64,000 nt of DNA from Hyphomicrobiales bacterium (lineage in GTDB: Bacteria; Pseudomonadota; Alphaproteobacteria; Rhizobiales; Xanthobacteraceae), in assembly GCA_017305535.1 (NCBI GenBank), contig JAFKKN010000009.1:124001-188000 (forward strand), given 5' to 3'. A program made the translations under genes and the position numbers. Positions within the stretch are counted from its first letter, which is position 1. The number at the start of each line of letters is the position of its first letter. The notes under the pieces were generated by a model that saw only the letters and a program-made list of their open reading frames with translations, made no database searches and was not told the origin of the DNA. This document shows positions 17,644 through 26,264 of the stretch, piece after piece.

Positions 17644-18723
17644 GTGAGTAAGCCAAAAAAGACCTATCGGATTGCCGTCATTCCCGGCGACGGCATCGGC
17701 AAGGAGGTCGTTCCCGAAGGCTTGCGGGTGATGGAGGCGGCCGCCAAAAAGCACGGCGTTCATATTCATTTCGATCACTTCGATTTCGCGTCGTGGGATT
17801 ATTACGCCAAGCATCAGCAAATGATGCCCGACGACTGGAAAGAAAAGATCGGATCGCACGATGCGATCTACTTCGGCGCGGTCGGCTGGCCCGAGAAGAT
17901 TCCGGATCACATCTCGCTGTGGGGCTCATTGCTTAAGTTTCGGCGCGAATTCGACCAGTATGTCAACCTGCGGCCGGTACGGTTGATGCCCGGCGTCCCG
18001 TCGCCGCTCGCTGGCCGCAAGCCCGGCGATATCGATTTCTGGGTGGTGCGCGAGAACACCGAAGGCGAATACTCCTCGGTGGGCGGGCGCATGTTCGGGG
18101 ATACCGATCGCGAATTCGTCACCCAACAGACGGTGATGACGCGCACCGGCGTCGACCGCATTCTCAAATTCGCGTTCGAATTGGCGCAGTCACGACCGAA
18201 AAAGCATCTGACCTCGGCAACCAAGTCCAACGGTATTTCGATCACGATGCCGTATTGGGACGAGCGCGTCGAGGCGATGGCGAAGAACTATCCGAAAGTG
18301 AAGTGGGACAAGTACCACATCGATATCCTGACGGCGCATTTCGTGCTGCACCCGGACTGGTTCGATGTTGTTGTCGGCTCCAATCTGTTCGGCGATATCC
18401 TGTCCGATCTCGGTCCGGCCTGCACCGGCACCATCGGCATCGCGCCGTCCGGCAACATCAACCCGACCGGCGATTTTCCGTCGGTGTTCGAGCCGGTGCA
18501 CGGCTCGGCGCCGGACATCGCCGGACAGGGCATCGCCAATCCGATCGGCATGATCTGGTCGGGCGCGATGATGCTGGAGCACCTCGGCGAAAAGGTTGCC
18601 GCGAAGGCCATCGTCGATGCCATCGAGCGGACGCTGGGCGAACGCACGCTCCGGACGCGCGATCTCGGCGGCAATGCCGACACCACGGCGTGCGGCAAGG
18701 CCGTGGCCGAGATGGTGGAGTAG
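17644..18723 (+). CDS. tartrate dehydrogenase / D-malate dehydrogenase (isocitrate-isopropylmalate dehydrogenase family)
   Basis: A 359-residue metal- and NAD-dependent beta-decarboxylating dehydrogenase. IPGDGIG opens the fold, LWGSLLKFRREFDQYVNLRP contains the arginines that bind the carboxylates, VVRENTEGEYS is the family signature, and NLFGDILSDLG supplies the metal-binding aspartates. The sequence pattern around SLLKFRRE fits TtuC/DmlA rather than LeuB or isocitrate dehydrogenase, so D-malate, tartrate or a related 2-hydroxy acid is the likely substrate. GTG start after GGAAGGAAC. It stands alone, divergent from the ABC operon. Confidence 0.85.
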   Translation: MSKPKKTYRIAVIPGDGIGKEVVPEGLRVMEAAAKKHGVHIHFDHFDFASWDYYAKHQQMMPDDWKEKIGSHDAIYFGAVGWPEKIPDHISLWGSLLKFRREFDQYVNLRPVRLMPGVPSPLAGRKPGDIDFWVVRENTEGEYSSVGGRMFGDTDREFVTQQTVMTRTGVDRILKFAFELAQSRPKKHLTSATKSNGISITMPYWDERVEAMAKNYPKVKWDKYHIDILTAHFVLHPDWFDVVVGSNLFGDILSDLGPACTGTIGIAPSGNINPTGDFPSVFEPVHGSAPDIAGQGIANPIGMIWSGAMMLEHLGEKVAAKAIVDAIERTLGERTLRTRDLGGNADTTACGKAVAEMVE

Positions 18724-18758
18724 AGCGCGGCGCAACGCGAGCCGCCACGACTTACGGA

Positions 18759-18891
18759 GTCGTCCCCGCGCAGGCGGGGACCCATAACTCCTGTGCTGAT
18801 TGTTGTGACGAGCGCCGGAAGATTGACGACAACCGCGCTCCTTTCATCACGACTGCTGCGGCGTATGGGTCCCCGCCTGCGCAGGGACGAC
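18759..18891. repeat. inverted repeat, family B, between convergent genes
   Basis: Two 28-bp arms in opposite orientation match at 27 of 28 positions (left arm begins GTCGTCCCCGCGCAGG; the right arm is its complement ending CAGGGACGAC). They enclose a 77-bp unique spacer. The element lies exactly between the convergent 3' ends of the tartrate/malate dehydrogenase and carbamoylase genes. The same GTCGTCCCCGCC...CAGGGAC arms recur at 23538-23650. Confidence 0.8.
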
Positions 18892-18927
18892 ACGCTGAGA
18901 ATCTTCGATCTTAAACGAACCCTCGGT

Positions 18928-20178
18928 TCACTTCGCCACGCCCGCGACCGCCAACACCGCGTGGAGCAGCACGTTGGCTCCGGCGCTGCAATCGGCTTGC
19001 GTCGCGTCCTCGAGTTCGTTGTGGCTGATGCCATCCTTGCACGGCACGAAGATCATCGCCGCCGGAATCACGGAGGCGACATTGCAGGCATCGTGGCCTG
19101 CGCCGGAGGTGATGCGGCGATAGCTGTAGCCGAGCTCTGTGGCGGCGGCCTGCACCGCATCCACCAGCTTGCTGTCGAAGATGGTCGGTGGCTTGCGCCA
19201 GATCTGATCCAGTGCGATCTCGACACGGCGGCGCTTCGCAATCTCGCCGAGGGTCGCGCGGATGTCGCGATCCAGCGCATCCATCACCGCCGCATCCGGG
19301 CTGCGGACGTCGAGCGTGAAGGCGATCTCGCCGGGAATGACGTTGCGCGACGGATTGGCGATGTTGACCTCACCGATAGTGGCGACGGCATTCGGGGCGT
19401 GAGCCAATGCGATCTTTTCGATCGTCAGCGTCAGCTCCGACAGCGCCGATAGCGCGTCGCGCCGCAGCGGCATCGGCGTGGTGCCGGCGTGGCTCTCGAA
19501 GCCGGTGACGCGGCCGTCGTACCAGATAATGCCCTGACCGCGGTCGACCACGCCCACCGTCTTGCCTTCGGCTTCAAGCAGCGGTCCCTGTTCGATGTGC
19601 AGTTCGAGGAACGCGCCGAGCTTGCGCTGGCCGACCGGCTCCTCGCCGCGATAGCCGATGCCGTCGAGCGCCTCCTTGACGGTGATGCCGGCGGCATCCT
19701 TGCGGCTCCAGATGTCGTCGGTGGTGTAGTCGCCGGCATAGGTGGCCGAGGCCATCATTGCCGGCGCGAAGCGCGAGCCTTCCTCGTTGGTCCAGTTGAT
19801 GATGCACAGCGGCGTTTCAGTTTCGATGCCGGCGTCGTTCAGCGTCCGCACCACTTCCAACGCGGCAAGCGTGCCGAGGATGCCGTCATATTTGCCGCCA
19901 GTCGGCTGCGTGTCCAGGTGTGAACCGATCCCGAGCGGCGGCTTCGACATGTCGCGGCCCTTGCGCAGGCCGAACATCGAGCCGAGCGCATCAACGTGAA
20001 CCTCAAGTCCGGCTGCCTCGCAAGCATTGCGAAACCAGTCGCGCACCTGCTTGTCCTCGGCGCCGAGTGTTAACCGCCGCACGCCGCCCTTGGCGGTGGC
20101 GCCGAATTTCGCCGTGTCATGAATGGCGCCCCACAAGCGGCCGGAATCGATTTGCAGGTTGGATGGCTTGGCACTCAT
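18928..20178 (-). CDS. M20-type Zn-dependent N-carbamoyl-L-amino-acid hydrolase / allantoate amidohydrolase family
   Basis: A 416-residue amidase of the hydantoinase/carbamoylase family (HyuC, AmaB, AllC, beta-ureidopropionase type) that releases CO2 and ammonia from carbamoyl compounds. Metal ligands are visible as H87 (GIGSHLDTQ), D98 (KYDGILG), E132/E133 (NWTNEEGSRFAP) and H in SHNELED near the C-terminus. The usual GAGHDA motif is present. The exact ureido substrate cannot be set. The gene lies behind the LysR regulator on the same strand, next to the DUF1445-ABC operon, which suggests a nitrogen compound pathway. Confidence 0.88.
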   Translation of the reverse strand: MSAKPSNLQIDSGRLWGAIHDTAKFGATAKGGVRRLTLGAEDKQVRDWFRNACEAAGLEVHVDALGSMFGLRKGRDMSKPPLGIGSHLDTQPTGGKYDGILGTLAALEVVRTLNDAGIETETPLCIINWTNEEGSRFAPAMMASATYAGDYTTDDIWSRKDAAGITVKEALDGIGYRGEEPVGQRKLGAFLELHIEQGPLLEAEGKTVGVVDRGQGIIWYDGRVTGFESHAGTTPMPLRRDALSALSELTLTIEKIALAHAPNAVATIGEVNIANPSRNVIPGEIAFTLDVRSPDAAVMDALDRDIRATLGEIAKRRRVEIALDQIWRKPPTIFDSKLVDAVQAAATELGYSYRRITSGAGHDACNVASVIPAAMIFVPCKDGISHNELEDATQADCSAGANVLLHAVLAVAGVAK

Positions 20179-20269
20179 GCGACGGCTCCGGATTTTGTGG
20201 AAAAGATGTTTGATTCATTGCCGCGCCATGGCGGAAGCGTCAACGGGCGGCGGTAGGTGAACGGCAAAT

Positions 20270-21166
20270 TCAGGATATGAACCGGGCTTTCTGCGCAAGT
20301 TGTACGGCGAGGTCGGCGACAAGTTCGATCGCCGCCGTGTCCGGCGAGGCCAGCCAGCTTGCCGAGAAGGTGAGCGGCGGCAGCAGCACGTCGGTCGAGA
20401 GCAGTTGCAGGCTGCCATCGGCGATTTCGTTCTCGACGATGGCGCGCGGGATGACGGCAATGCCGAGTCCTTCCAGTGTCATGTGGATCACGGTCGCGAG
20501 CGATGCGCTGGCGTGCAGCCGCATCGCCGGCAGGTCGGGACGATTGAACAGCGATCGCACCCATTCATAAGGCTGGGTACGGCGTGGAAAAGTGATGATC
20601 GGAAATTTCGCCAGATCATCCGTCGTCAGCGGTTCCTTGCCGAGACCGAGCGACGGACTCGCGACGAAGCCGATCGGGTAATCGCCCAGCACGCGATTGC
20701 GGATATTTGAAATCGATAGTGGTCCCATCAGGAATGCGAGTTCGATCTCCTGCGCGAGCAGACGTGTGCGCAGGTTTGAAGTGATATCGACTTCGATTTC
20801 CAGCGACAGGTTGGGATAGGTCTGGTTGACGCTCTTGATCAGTTGCGACAGCCAGGTGTGGACGATGGTTTCAGCGACGCCGAGCCGCAGCACGCCGCGC
20901 ATCTCGGTGCGATCGCTCACCGACGCCATCATCTCCGAGCGCAGGCCGATCAGTTTTTCGGCGTAGAGCATCAGGCGGCGGCCAGCCGGAGTCGGCGTCG
21001 CCGCGCGCCGATCGCGCTTCAGCAACTGCACGCCCATGTCGTCTTCAAGCTGCGCGATGCGTTGCGAGATCGCCGGTTGCGTGGTGTTGAGTTTTTGCGC
21101 CGCGCCGCGAAAACTGCCGAGCGTCACGACCCAGAGAAAGGTTTCGATGGCTTTGAAATCAACCAT
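20270..21166 (-). CDS. LysR family transcriptional regulator
   Basis: A 298-residue LysR regulator with an N-terminal winged helix (FKAIETFLWVVTLGSFRGAA, TTQPAISQRIAQLE) and a C-terminal effector-binding domain. It is divergent from the DUF1445 gene across a 112-bp gap with a strong palindrome, and upstream of the carbamoylase gene. It is thus the probable regulator of the DUF1445-ABC operon and perhaps of the carbamoylase. Effector unknown. Confidence 0.92.
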   Translation of the reverse strand: MVDFKAIETFLWVVTLGSFRGAAQKLNTTQPAISQRIAQLEDDMGVQLLKRDRRAATPTPAGRRLMLYAEKLIGLRSEMMASVSDRTEMRGVLRLGVAETIVHTWLSQLIKSVNQTYPNLSLEIEVDITSNLRTRLLAQEIELAFLMGPLSISNIRNRVLGDYPIGFVASPSLGLGKEPLTTDDLAKFPIITFPRRTQPYEWVRSLFNRPDLPAMRLHASASLATVIHMTLEGLGIAVIPRAIVENEIADGSLQLLSTDVLLPPLTFSASWLASPDTAAIELVADLAVQLAQKARFIS

Positions 21167-21182
21167 GGACTTCGCCTAGTTA

Positions 21183-21199
21183 GATAAATTCAATTTATC
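21183..21199. promoter_or_regulatory. LysR-type operator palindrome
   Basis: GATAAATT and AATTTATC form a perfect 8-1-8 palindrome containing the T-N11-A pattern of LysR boxes. It lies 17 bp upstream of the lysR start and 80 bp upstream of the DUF1445 start. A self-repressing and operon-activating site is expected. Confidence 0.6.
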
Positions 21200-21278
21200 G
21201 ATCTTGATTAGAAACCACGATTAGACATTATGTTAGACCTGTGTCCCATTTGCTGTCGAGAAAAACGGGGGACGCCGG

Positions 21279-22100
21279 GTGATCAACGCAGCGCGAAAGC
21301 CTGAAGGTAGTGATGCCGGCGGCGACGTATCGCCGAGCGTGGCGGCGCGTCTGGCCTGCCGCAACGGCAACGCCGAACAGACCGCCGGTGTCGCGCCCGG
21401 TTACGTGCAGGGCAACCTCGCGATCTTGCCGGAGAAAGACGCTGCCGCGTTCCATCGCTTCTGCCAGCTCAATCCCAAGCCGTGTCCGATCATCGGCATG
21501 TCGGAAGTTGGCGATCCGCGCATTCCCTCGCTCGGCCTCGATCTCGACATCCGCACCGACGTGCCGCGTTACCGCGTCTGGCGCAACGGCGAGGCGATCG
21601 AGGAGCCGCTCGATATCATGGCGCACTGGCGCGACGACCTCGTTGCCTTCGTGATCGGCTGCTCGTTCTCATTCGAGGAGGCATTGCTCGCCGACGACAT
21701 TCCGATCCGTCATATCGAGCAGAACGTCCGGGTTCCGATGTACCGGACCAATATCGCCTGCAAACCGGCAGGGCCTTTCGCCGGACCGATGGTGGTGTCG
21801 ATGCGGCCGCTGAAGCCGGCTGACGCCATTCGCGCGGTGCAGATCACTTCGCGCTATCCGTCGGTGCACGGCGCGCCGGTGCATCTCGGGCTGCCGCAGT
21901 CGATCGGCATCGCGGATATCGGCAAGCCCGATTACGGCGATGCGGTAACGATCCGTTCCGATGAAATCCCGGTGTTCTGGGCTTGCGGAGTGACGCCGCA
22001 AGCGGTGATCGCGGCGGCCAAGGTGCCGTTCGCCATCACGCATGCGCCGGGATTGATGCTTGTCACCGACCTCAAGAACAAGCAGCTTGCCGTGCTTTGA
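21279..22100 (+). CDS. DUF1445 (YcsI / D-glutamate cyclase-like) family protein
   Basis: A 273-residue protein of the DUF1445 family, often annotated as putative hydro-lyase. The family includes the catalytic part of mammalian D-glutamate cyclase, which acts on D-glutamate/5-oxo-D-proline. Visible family patterns are [35 protein letters not shown], and FWACGVTPQ near the C-terminus. GTG start at 21279 after GGGGGA. It is the first gene of the LysR-controlled operon ending with the ABC importer, so it probably acts on the imported compound. The reaction is not established. Confidence 0.85.
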   Translation: MINAARKPEGSDAGGDVSPSVAARLACRNGNAEQTAGVAPGYVQGNLAILPEKDAAAFHRFCQLNPKPCPIIGMSEVGDPRIPSLGLDLDIRTDVPRYRVWRNGEAIEEPLDIMAHWRDDLVAFVIGCSFSFEEALLADDIPIRHIEQNVRVPMYRTNIACKPAGPFAGPMVVSMRPLKPADAIRAVQITSRYPSVHGAPVHLGLPQSIGIADIGKPDYGDAVTIRSDEIPVFWACGVTPQAVIAAAKVPFAITHAPGLMLVTDLKNKQLAVL

Positions 22101-22191
22101 CGCTTTGACTTACCTTTCAATCGGCAAAACCAAAGATAAGCCGAAAACAATAATCGCTGAAACAACATCAGTTGGCTGGAGAGGAAACAAC

Positions 22192-23436
22192 ATGACCATC
22201 ACGCGTCGAACCGTATTGCTGGGAGCGACCGCTTCCGCCGCGCTATTGCCGCTCGCGGCCCGCGCTCAAACCAAGGAAGTGGTGATCGGCGTGATCTATC
22301 CGCTGTCCGGCGCCAGCGCGCAGATCGGCGTCGATGCGCAGCGCGCGTTCGAGACCGCCGCCGATATCATCAACAACAAATACGATTTCGATCTGCCGTT
22401 GGCGCGCGACGAAGGGTTGCCCGGTCTTGGCGGCGCGAAAATTCGTCTCGTGTTCGCCGACCATCAGGCCGACCCGCAGAAGGGCCGTGCCGAGGCCGAG
22501 CGTCTCATCACGCAAGAAAAAGTCTGCGCCATCATCGGCACCTATCAGAGTGCAGTGGCGGTCACGGTCAGCCAGATCTGCGAACGCTACCAGATCCCGT
22601 TCCTGTCAGCGGACAACTCGTCGCCGAGCCTGCATCGCCGCGGTCTGAAATTCTATTTCCGCGCCGCGCCGCATGACGAGATGTTCTCGAAGGCGATGTT
22701 CGACTTCTTCGATGCGCTGAAGAAGAAGGGCCAGAAGATCGAGACGCTGTCGCTGTTCCACGAAGACACCATCTTCGGCACCGACTCCGCCAACGCCCAG
22801 CTCGCTCTCGCCAAGGAGCGCGGTTACAAGGTGGTCGCCGACATCAAGTATCGCGCCAACTCGCCGTCTCTCACCGCCGAGGTGCAACAGCTCAAGGCGG
22901 CGAATGCCGACGTGCTGATGCCGTCGAGCTACACCACCGATGGCATCCTGCTGGTCAAGACCATGGCCGAACTCGGCTACAAGCCGAAGGCCATCGTCGC
23001 ACAGGACGCCGGTTTTTCCGAGAAGGCGCTTTATGATGCCGTCGGTGACAAGCTGGAAGGCGTGATCTCGCGCGGCTCATTCTCGCTCGATCTCGCCAAG
23101 AAGCGGCCGATGGTCGGCGCGATCAACGAGATGTACAAGAAGCGCTCCGGCAAGGACTTCAACGACTACTCGTCGCGGCAGTTCATGGGCCTGATCGTGA
23201 TGGCCGATGCCATCAATCGCGCCAAGTCCACCGATGGCGAGAAGATCCGCCAGGCGCTGGTCGCCACCAACATGCCGGGCGATCACACCATCATGCCGTG
23301 GAAGGACGTCAAGTTCGACGCCCAGGGCCAGAACGAGGACGCCGATCCCGTGCTGCTGCAATACGTCAACAAGACGTTCGTCACCATCTTCCCGCCGCAG
23401 GCGGCGGTGGCCGAGGCCATCTGGCCGATGAAGTAA
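22192..23436 (+). CDS. ABC transporter substrate-binding protein with Tat-like signal
   Basis: A 414-residue type I periplasmic binding protein of the branched-chain amino acid/urea/aromatic group. The N-terminus TRRTVLLGATASAALLPLAA followed by RAQT has a twin arginine and suggests Tat export, unlike the Sec signal of the other binding protein in this window. ATG at 22192 is chosen because GGAGAGGAAAC lies just upstream and the signal peptide begins there. It feeds the livHMGF-like genes that follow. Confidence 0.9.
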   Translation: MTITRRTVLLGATASAALLPLAARAQTKEVVIGVIYPLSGASAQIGVDAQRAFETAADIINNKYDFDLPLARDEGLPGLGGAKIRLVFADHQADPQKGRAEAERLITQEKVCAIIGTYQSAVAVTVSQICERYQIPFLSADNSSPSLHRRGLKFYFRAAPHDEMFSKAMFDFFDALKKKGQKIETLSLFHEDTIFGTDSANAQLALAKERGYKVVADIKYRANSPSLTAEVQQLKAANADVLMPSSYTTDGILLVKTMAELGYKPKAIVAQDAGFSEKALYDAVGDKLEGVISRGSFSLDLAKKRPMVGAINEMYKKRSGKDFNDYSSRQFMGLIVMADAINRAKSTDGEKIRQALVATNMPGDHTIMPWKDVKFDAQGQNEDADPVLLQYVNKTFVTIFPPQAAVAEAIWPMK

Positions 23437-23439
23437 TCC

Positions 23440-23521
23440 CGTCATTGCGAGGAGCAACGCGACGAAGCAATCCAGAGTCTGAAGAATAAGACTGGATTGC
23501 TTCGCTTCGCTCGCAATGACG
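23440..23521. repeat. inverted repeat, family C, inside the ABC operon
   Basis: Arms starting CGTCATTGCGAGGAGC and ending GCTCGCAATGACG fold into a long imperfect hairpin through GAAGCAATCCAG/CTGGATTGCTTC with a short A/T loop. It begins four bases after the binding protein stop. In this position it could stabilise the binding protein mRNA and lower expression of the permease genes. Confidence 0.75.
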
Positions 23522-23537
23522 ACGTGTTCAGCACGGC

Positions 23538-23650
23538 GTCGTCCCCGCCACGGCGGGAACGCATGCGGCCGGGAAGCGCTACTCAAAGCGACCTCGCGTT
23601 CGATCTAAAAAACATGACGCCGGTGGGCTCCCGCCTTTGCAGGGACAAAC
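23538..23650. repeat. inverted repeat, family B, degenerate copy
   Basis: Arms GTCGTCCCCGCC.CGGCGGGA and GGCTCCCGCCTTTGCAGGGAC enclose about 75 bp. They match the family B arms at 18759-18891 but are more diverged. The element lies directly before the LivH gene, next to the family C hairpin. Confidence 0.6.
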
Positions 23651-23671
23651 CACGGGCAGGGGACAGGACAC

Positions 23672-24550
23672 GTGACAGCCGAGACCATTATCCAGAGTCT
23701 GGCGAGCGGCCTTTTGATGGGGCTGCTCTACGGCCTCATCGCCGTCGGGCTTTCGCTCATCTTCGGCCTGATGAACATCGTCAACTTCGCCCACGGCGAG
23801 TTCCTGATGCTGGCGATGTACGGGGCCTTCTTCCTCTTCGCGTTCTTCGCCATCGATCCCTTGCTGTCGATGCCGCTGGTCGCGGCCGGCATGTTCGTAT
23901 TCGGGGCGGCGATCTATCTCTTGATTGTCCGGTTCGCGATGCGGGCGAAAACCAACGTCGGCATGGTGCAGATCTTTGCCACCTTCGGCCTCGCCATCGT
24001 GCTGCGCGGCCTCGCGCAGTATTTCTTCACGCCGGACTATCGCAGCATCTCGCACTCCTGGCTCGGCGGCAAAACGATATCGGTCGGCGGCATCTTCCTG
24101 CCGGTGCCGCAACTGGTCGGCGCGGGGCTCGCGATCGCGGCCTTCGGCGCGCTGTATTTCTTCATCAAGCGCACCGACTTCGGCCGCGCGCTTGAAGCCA
24201 CGCGTGAGGATGCCGGCGCGGTGGCGCTGGTTGGCATCGACCAGAACCGCGTGTTCGCGCTCGGCTGGGGTCTTGGCTCGGCGCTGGTCGGGCTCGCCGG
24301 CGCGATTATGGCGACCTTCTTCTACATTTACCCCGATGTCGGCGCGTCGTTCGCGCTGATCGCCTATGTCGTGGTCGCGCTCGGCGGCTTCGGCAGCGTG
24401 TTCGGCGCCTTCGCCGGCGGCATTCTGGTCGGATTGGTCGAGGCATCGACCGCATTGGTGATGCCGCCGTCGCTGAAGGCAGTCGGCATCTATGCCGTTT
24501 ATTTGCTGGTGGTCTTCATTCGCCCGCGTGGCCTGTTCGGATCAATCTGA
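23672..24550 (+). CDS. branched-chain-type ABC transporter permease, LivH family
   Basis: A 292-residue inner membrane permease. The N-terminal LYGLIAVGLSLIFGLMNIVNF and the C-terminal GGFGSVFGAFAGGILVGLVE are LivH family signatures. GTG start after GGGGACAGG. Its stop overlaps the LivM start (TGATG). It is separated from the binding protein gene by 235 bp that hold two inverted repeats. Confidence 0.9.
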   Translation: MTAETIIQSLASGLLMGLLYGLIAVGLSLIFGLMNIVNFAHGEFLMLAMYGAFFLFAFFAIDPLLSMPLVAAGMFVFGAAIYLLIVRFAMRAKTNVGMVQIFATFGLAIVLRGLAQYFFTPDYRSISHSWLGGKTISVGGIFLPVPQLVGAGLAIAAFGALYFFIKRTDFGRALEATREDAGAVALVGIDQNRVFALGWGLGSALVGLAGAIMATFFYIYPDVGASFALIAYVVVALGGFGSVFGAFAGGILVGLVEASTALVMPPSLKAVGIYAVYLLVVFIRPRGLFGSI

Positions 24551-25536
24551 TGCACGACGTCACCCACGCCAAACAACGCCGCCGCGACCTCATCCTCGCC
24601 GCCGTCTTTGTCGCGCTCGCGGCCTGCGTGCCGCTGTTCGTCAAGGACGTCTACGTCCAGAACATCATGGTGCTGACCCTGATGTATGCCGGGCTGTCGC
24701 AAAGCTGGAACATCCTCGGCGGCTATTGCGGCCAGATATCGCTCGGCCATGCGCTATATTTCGGGCTCGGGGCTTATGTCACCGCGATCCTGCTCACCAA
24801 GTTCGATGTGCTGCCGTGGTTCGGAATGCTGACCGGCGGCATCATCTCGGCGTTGATCGCGCTGGCGCTGGGCTATCCGACCTTCCGGCTCGGCGGGCAT
24901 TACTTCGCCATCGCCACCATCGTGATCGCGGAAATCGCTTATCTCCTGTTTCTCAATTGGGACTGGGCCGGAGCGGCGCTCGGCATCGATATCATGGTGC
25001 GCGAGGATAGCTGGGCGAAATTCCAGTTCACCCGCTCGAAGCTGCCGTACTTCTACTTCGCGCTGTTCTTCGCCGCCGTGGCCTGGCTGGTCACGTGGTG
25101 GCTGGAGAACTCGAAGTGGGGTTATTGGTGGCGCGCGGTGAAGGACAATCCCGACGCGGCGGAAAGCCTCGGCGTCGTGGTGTTCAAGTCGAAGATGGGC
25201 GCGGGCGCGATTTCGGCATTCCTCACCGCGATCGGCGGCGCGTTCTACGCGATGTTCGTCTCCTACATCGATCCCGAAAGCGTCATGAGCTTCCAGTTCT
25301 CACTGTTGATCTCGTTGCCGGCGGTGCTCGGCGGCATTGGGACCTTATGGGGGCCGGTGCTGGGCGCGGTCGTGCTGATCCCGGTCACCGAACTGACGCG
25401 CTCGTTCATCGGCGGCTCCGGACGCGGCGTCGATCTGATCGTGTATGGCAGCTTGATCGTCATCGTTTCGCTGACCCGGCCCGACGGCCTGCTCGGCCTG
25501 TTCTCGCGCAAGCGCAAAAAGGAGGCCGTGCAATGA
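24550..25536 (+). CDS. branched-chain-type ABC transporter permease, LivM family
   Basis: A 328-residue LivM-type permease with SQSWNILGGYCGQISLGHAL near the N-terminus and GGIGTLWGPVLGA near the C-terminus, both typical. It overlaps the LivH gene by one base and the LivG gene by 4 bp, so the three are translationally coupled. Basic C-terminal tail KRKKE. Confidence 0.9.
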   Translation: MHDVTHAKQRRRDLILAAVFVALAACVPLFVKDVYVQNIMVLTLMYAGLSQSWNILGGYCGQISLGHALYFGLGAYVTAILLTKFDVLPWFGMLTGGIISALIALALGYPTFRLGGHYFAIATIVIAEIAYLLFLNWDWAGAALGIDIMVREDSWAKFQFTRSKLPYFYFALFFAAVAWLVTWWLENSKWGYWWRAVKDNPDAAESLGVVVFKSKMGAGAISAFLTAIGGAFYAMFVSYIDPESVMSFQFSLLISLPAVLGGIGTLWGPVLGAVVLIPVTELTRSFIGGSGRGVDLIVYGSLIVIVSLTRPDGLLGLFSRKRKKEAVQ

Positions 25537-26264
25537 CGGCTCTGCTGGAAACGCGCGGCGTCTGGCAGCGCTTTGGCGGTCTGGTCGCCAACAGCGACGT
25601 GTCGATCTCGGTCGGACGCGGTGAGATCGTCGGCTTGATCGGCCCGAACGGCGCCGGAAAATCGACGCTGTTCAATTTGATCGCGGGCGTGCGGCCGCCG
25701 ACGCAAGGCACCATCTGGCTCGATGGCGAGGACATCACCGCGACGCCGGCCACCGAGCGCTGCCGGCGCGGCATCGGGCGCACCTTTCAGGTGGTGAAGA
25801 GTTTCGAGACCATGACGGTGATCGATAACGTCATCGTCGGCGCGCTGGTCCGCTCCACGGAAATGCGCGCGGCGCGACGCAAGGCGTTCGAGGTGCTGGA
25901 ATTCTGCGGTCTTGCGGCGCGCGCCGACGTGATGGCCTCCGAGCTCATTCCCTCCGAAAAGCGGCGGCTGGAAGTGGCGCGCGCGCTGGCCACTGAGCCG
26001 AAGCTGTTGCTGCTTGACGAGGTGTTGACCGGCCTCACGCCGCTCGAGGCGCAAACCGGCGTTGAGCTGGTCCGCCGCGTGCGCGAAACCGGCGTCACCG
26101 TGCTGATGGTCGAGCATGTCATGGAAATCGTCATGCCGCTGGTGGATCGCGCCATTGTGCTCGATCTCGGCAAGGTGCTGGTCGAGGGCAAGCCCACCGA
26201 CGTGGTGCGCGATCCGAAAGTCATTGCTGCATATCTAGGGGATCGCCATGCTGTCGGCGCGTGA
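25533..26264 (+). CDS. branched-chain-type ABC transporter ATP-binding protein, LivG family
   Basis: A 243-residue ATPase. Walker A is GPNGAGKST and Walker B LLLLDEV. The signature loop is degenerate (LIPSEKRRLEVARA), as is usual for LivG proteins. ATG at 25533 follows GGAGG at 25521-25525 and overlaps the LivM stop; a much longer open frame upstream is only read-through. The 3' end overlaps livF by 17 bp. Confidence 0.92.
   Translation: MTALLETRGVWQRFGGLVANSDVSISVGRGEIVGLIGPNGAGKSTLFNLIAGVRPPTQGTIWLDGEDITATPATERCRRGIGRTFQVVKSFETMTVIDNVIVGALVRSTEMRAARRKAFEVLEFCGLAARADVMASELIPSEKRRLEVARALATEPKLLLLDEVLTGLTPLEAQTGVELVRRVRETGVTVLMVEHVMEIVMPLVDRAIVLDLGKVLVEGKPTDVVRDPKVIAAYLGDRHAVGA

Noticed and set aside
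18759-18891. CRISPR array
   Set aside because: There are only two arms in opposite orientation and one spacer; no direct repeats with regular spacing and no cas genes exist.
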